From: an uncultured Rhodospirillaceae bacterium | Lineage (GTDB): Bacteria > Pseudomonadota > Alphaproteobacteria > Reyranellales > Reyranellaceae | DNA: 64,000 bases | NCBI GenBank assembly: GCA_945952105.1 | Contig: CAMFGZ010000009.1 | Location: 1 to 64,000 of the forward strand | Direction: 5' to 3' | Shown: piece by piece, positions 62,599-64,000 of the stretch | How positions within the stretch are numbered: the stretch's first letter is position 1 | Layout: each line of letters opens with the position of its first letter | Made by a program: the position numbers and the translations under genes | Notes under the pieces: generated by a model | Databases searched by the model: none | Told to the model about the DNA's origin: nothing | The model's input: the letters and a program-made list of their open reading frames with translations, nothing else

Positions 62599-62871
62599 AT
62601 GCTCAGCCTCGCCAGCACCCTTGTCGCCCGGGCGGTGCGCCTGTTCCAGGCAGCCTACGAAGAGCCCGCTCTGTGGACGATCTCCGCGGAAGGTCGCGTC
62701 GTGGGCTCGCTGGTTTGCGAGGCGGGCGCCTGGCGAATTTCCTGGTTCAAGGGCGCCCATCCGCGGCTCGCGAGCTATGGCGGGCATGTCGACGGCGACG
62801 TCGACGCCCTCGCGGTCGTCCTCGGCGAGCGGCTGGGAGCTCCGGTTCGCCTGGAGTCGCTTCCGGTCTAG
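62599..62871 (+). CDS. Hypothetical small protein
   Basis: A 90-residue protein without a recognised domain (LFQAAYEEPALWTISAEGRVVGSLVCEAGAWRISWF is the clearest part, a probable beta-sheet stretch). No signal peptide. It lies 33 bases before the Lrp-type regulator gene on the same strand. Codon use fits the neighbourhood, so it may be real, but no function can be proposed. Confidence 0.5.
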   Translation: MLSLASTLVARAVRLFQAAYEEPALWTISAEGRVVGSLVCEAGAWRISWFKGAHPRLASYGGHVDGDVDALAVVLGERLGAPVRLESLPV

Positions 62872-62904
62872 ACTGACGGACCTCTGCTTACGGATATTGG
62901 GATC

Positions 62905-63384
62905 ATGGATGCCATCGACAGGAAGATCGTGGCGCTCCTCCAGGAGGATGCGAGCCTCTCGCTTGCGCAGATCGCCCATCGGGTTGGCCTGTCGCAAAGT
63001 CCCTGCTGGAAGCGCATCCAGCGGCTGGAGAAATCCGGCGTCATCCTGAAGCGGGTGGCGCTGATCTCGCCGGAATCGATCGGCGTGGGGCTCACCGTGT
63101 TCGTGTCGATCGAGACCGGCGATCATTCCTCGGCCTGGCTCTCCAAGTTCGCCAGCACCGTCACCGCCATGCCGGAGGTGATGGAGTTTCACCGCATGGC
63201 CGGCGACATCGACTATATGCTGCGCGTCGCCGTTCACGACATGCAGGCCTATGACGCCTTCTACAAGAAACTGATCGACACGATGCCGCTCAAGAACGTG
63301 ACCTCGCGCTTTTCGATGGAGAGGGTGAAGTCGACGACCGCCTATCCGATCGCGTCCGACCTCAAGCCCGTCCGTAAGCGCTAG
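62905..63384 (+). CDS. Lrp/AsnC-family transcriptional regulator
   Basis: A 159-residue regulator: N-terminal helix-turn-helix (DAIDRKIVALLQEDASLSLAQIAHRVGLSQSPCWKRIQRLEKSG, seen as ALLQEDASLSLAQIAHRVGL and SPCWKRIQRLEKSGVI) and C-terminal RAM/AsnC ligand domain (VTAMPEVMEFHRMAGDIDYMLRVAV). Such proteins sense amino acids. The 3' end overlaps the convergent DoxX gene by 23 bases. Target unknown. Confidence 0.92.
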   Translation: MDAIDRKIVALLQEDASLSLAQIAHRVGLSQSPCWKRIQRLEKSGVILKRVALISPESIGVGLTVFVSIETGDHSSAWLSKFASTVTAMPEVMEFHRMAGDIDYMLRVAVHDMQAYDAFYKKLIDTMPLKNVTSRFSMERVKSTTAYPIASDLKPVRKR

Positions 63385-63811
63385 CCGCGGGTCGTCCGGC
63401 GAGAAGCCGGTCGAGCGCGAGGCTGCCGGGGCCGAACTTGGCGAGATAAAGCAGCGCGACCGCCCAGACGCCGTGCGTGTCGAAGGCATTGGGATAGACG
63501 AAAATCTCGATCACCAGCGTCATGCCGAGCAGGGCCAGTGCGGCCGGGCGCGTGAAGAGGCCTAGGAAGAGCAGGATCGGCAGGCTGAGCTCCGCACCTG
63601 TCGCCATCCATGACGCTGCTTCAGGCGGAACGAGCGGCAGCCTGTACTCCTCGCGAAACAGCGCCAGCGTGGTCCCGCTGGCCCATCCCTCCAGCTTGAG
63701 CAGTCCTGATCGCAGGAAGATCGTGCCGATCGAGAGACGCGCCAGCGGCGCCATCAGTTCGTGCGGAATCCGCGCGAGGAGCATGTCGAGGCGTCGCAGC
63801 AGCACGATCAT
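63362..63811 (-). CDS. DoxX-family membrane protein
   Basis: A 149-residue protein with four hydrophobic segments and the DoxX pattern (LARLSIGTIFLRSGLLKLEGW, ATGAELSLPILLFLGLFTRPAALALLGMTLV). Its start overlaps the stop of the HvfC/DUF2063-like gene (ATGA), so it is the last gene of an operon that enters from beyond the window. In bufferin/Hvf operons a DoxX protein goes with DUF2282, DUF692 and DUF2063 proteins and copper stress. Confidence 0.88.
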   Translation of the reverse strand: MIVLLRRLDMLLARIPHELMAPLARLSIGTIFLRSGLLKLEGWASGTTLALFREEYRLPLVPPEAASWMATGAELSLPILLFLGLFTRPAALALLGMTLVIEIFVYPNAFDTHGVWAVALLYLAKFGPGSLALDRLLAGRPAASAYGRA

Positions 63812-64000
63812 TCGGATATCCCCTTGAGCAAGCCGACGACGGCGCCGGCGCGGAAGAGCAGGGCGAGCGTCCGCGCAAGGTCGAGGCTGGCGGGCGCTTG
63901 GCCGATCGCCGTGCCGAGGGCGCGGCCCTCTCGGAGAGCTGCGATCAGAAGGTCGCTGCCGGGCGGCAGCACATTGACGAGAACGTCATCCTGCGGCCGT
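63808..64000 (-). CDS. HvfC/BufC-like (DUF2063) protein, C-terminal part only
   Basis: The last 63 codons of a gene cut by the window edge. The visible C-terminus (VLVNVLPPGSDLLIAALREG and LARTLALLFRAGAVVGLLKG) fits the second, helical half of the DUF2063 family that works with the DUF692 oxygenase-like protein. Translationally coupled to the DoxX gene. The start is outside the window. Confidence 0.68.
   Translation of the reverse strand, partial: RPQDDVLVNVLPPGSDLLIAALREGRALGTAIGQAPASLDLARTLALLFRAGAVVGLLKGISE

Overview
The window is 64 kb of high-GC chromosomal DNA whose gene content and gene order point to an alphaproteobacterium, most likely in or near the Rhodospirillales (Reyranella-like). 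This assignment is an inference. It rests on the block fur - olsB - olsA - miaB - phoH - ybeY - corC - lnt - XRE regulator - metK, the metX/metW pair behind a SAM-II riboswitch, a chorismate mutase/hisC/tyrA operon, a Fur protein without the CxxC zinc site, an MmcB-type protein, and dispersed palindromes typical of the class. There are no rRNA genes, phage genes, transposases or CRISPR arrays. One tRNA, tRNA-Gly(CCC), is present.

Layout. 0-8 kb: a palindromic repeat, a DpgC-like cofactor-independent dioxygenase, a proline-rich secreted protein, a TPR-glycosyltransferase-FkbM methyltransferase fusion, the tRNA, an acyl-CoA dehydrogenase, a REP/BIME-like pair of hairpins and a PLP trans-sulfuration enzyme. 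8-14 kb: a TetR regulator, then the minus-strand aromatic amino acid operon (chorismate mutase with a prephenate-dehydratase-like tail, hisC, tyrA, ChaC-like gene). Divergent from it lies metXW behind a SAM-II riboswitch that appears to have its own terminator/antiterminator. 14-23 kb: a GNAT-phosphoesterase fusion, YbaK-like deacylase, DUF1932 dehydrogenase, methyltransferase, gloB, a brnTA toxin-antitoxin pair with a perfect operator palindrome, a P-loop kinase, MarR, MFS and esterase genes. 23-31 kb: DUF2333, TSUP exporter with its TIGR02186 partner, UspA, Nfu, glucosaminidase, VanX-like dipeptidase, tsaB-rimI, TusA-like, fur. 31-43 kb: ornithine lipid genes, the conserved miaB-to-metK block and a type I secretion-like ABC exporter. 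43-49 kb: mmcB, two Sel1-repeat proteins, an SCP2-like protein next to an alpha/beta hydrolase pseudogene, a long non-coding stretch, a TetR regulator, cytochrome c' and cytochrome b561.

49-62.3 kb is an energy/redox region: MoxR AAA+ and CoxE-like VWA protein, a ThDP enzyme, a redoxin whose reading frame is crossed by one in-frame TGA at the exact place of the redox-active Cys (a probable selenoprotein), an M19 dipeptidase with an unusual N-terminal domain, the molybdenum hydroxylase pair IorA/IorB, an FccA-like cytochrome, a lipoprotein, sulfide dehydrogenase flavoprotein FccB, and soxX-soxY-soxZ-soxA. Read together, the right part oxidises sulfide or thiosulfate-level sulfur in the periplasm onto c-type cytochromes, with no soxB or soxCD inside the window. 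The last 1.4 kb carries an inverted repeat, an Lrp regulator, and the end of a DoxX-HvfC (bufferin-type) operon cut by the window edge.

Most notable points: (1) the Sec redoxin at 52949-54007; (2) the metX SAM-II riboswitch, where one 5' strand can pair either inside the aptamer or with the terminator; (3) an ATATGCA-N4-TGCA motif shared by the XRE regulator promoter and two places around 46.4-46.9 kb, suggesting a small regulon; (4) a SoxY whose carrier cysteine sits in a non-canonical C-terminus; (5) several unusual fusions (TPR-GT9-FkbM, GNAT-phosphoesterase, chorismate mutase-degenerate PDT).
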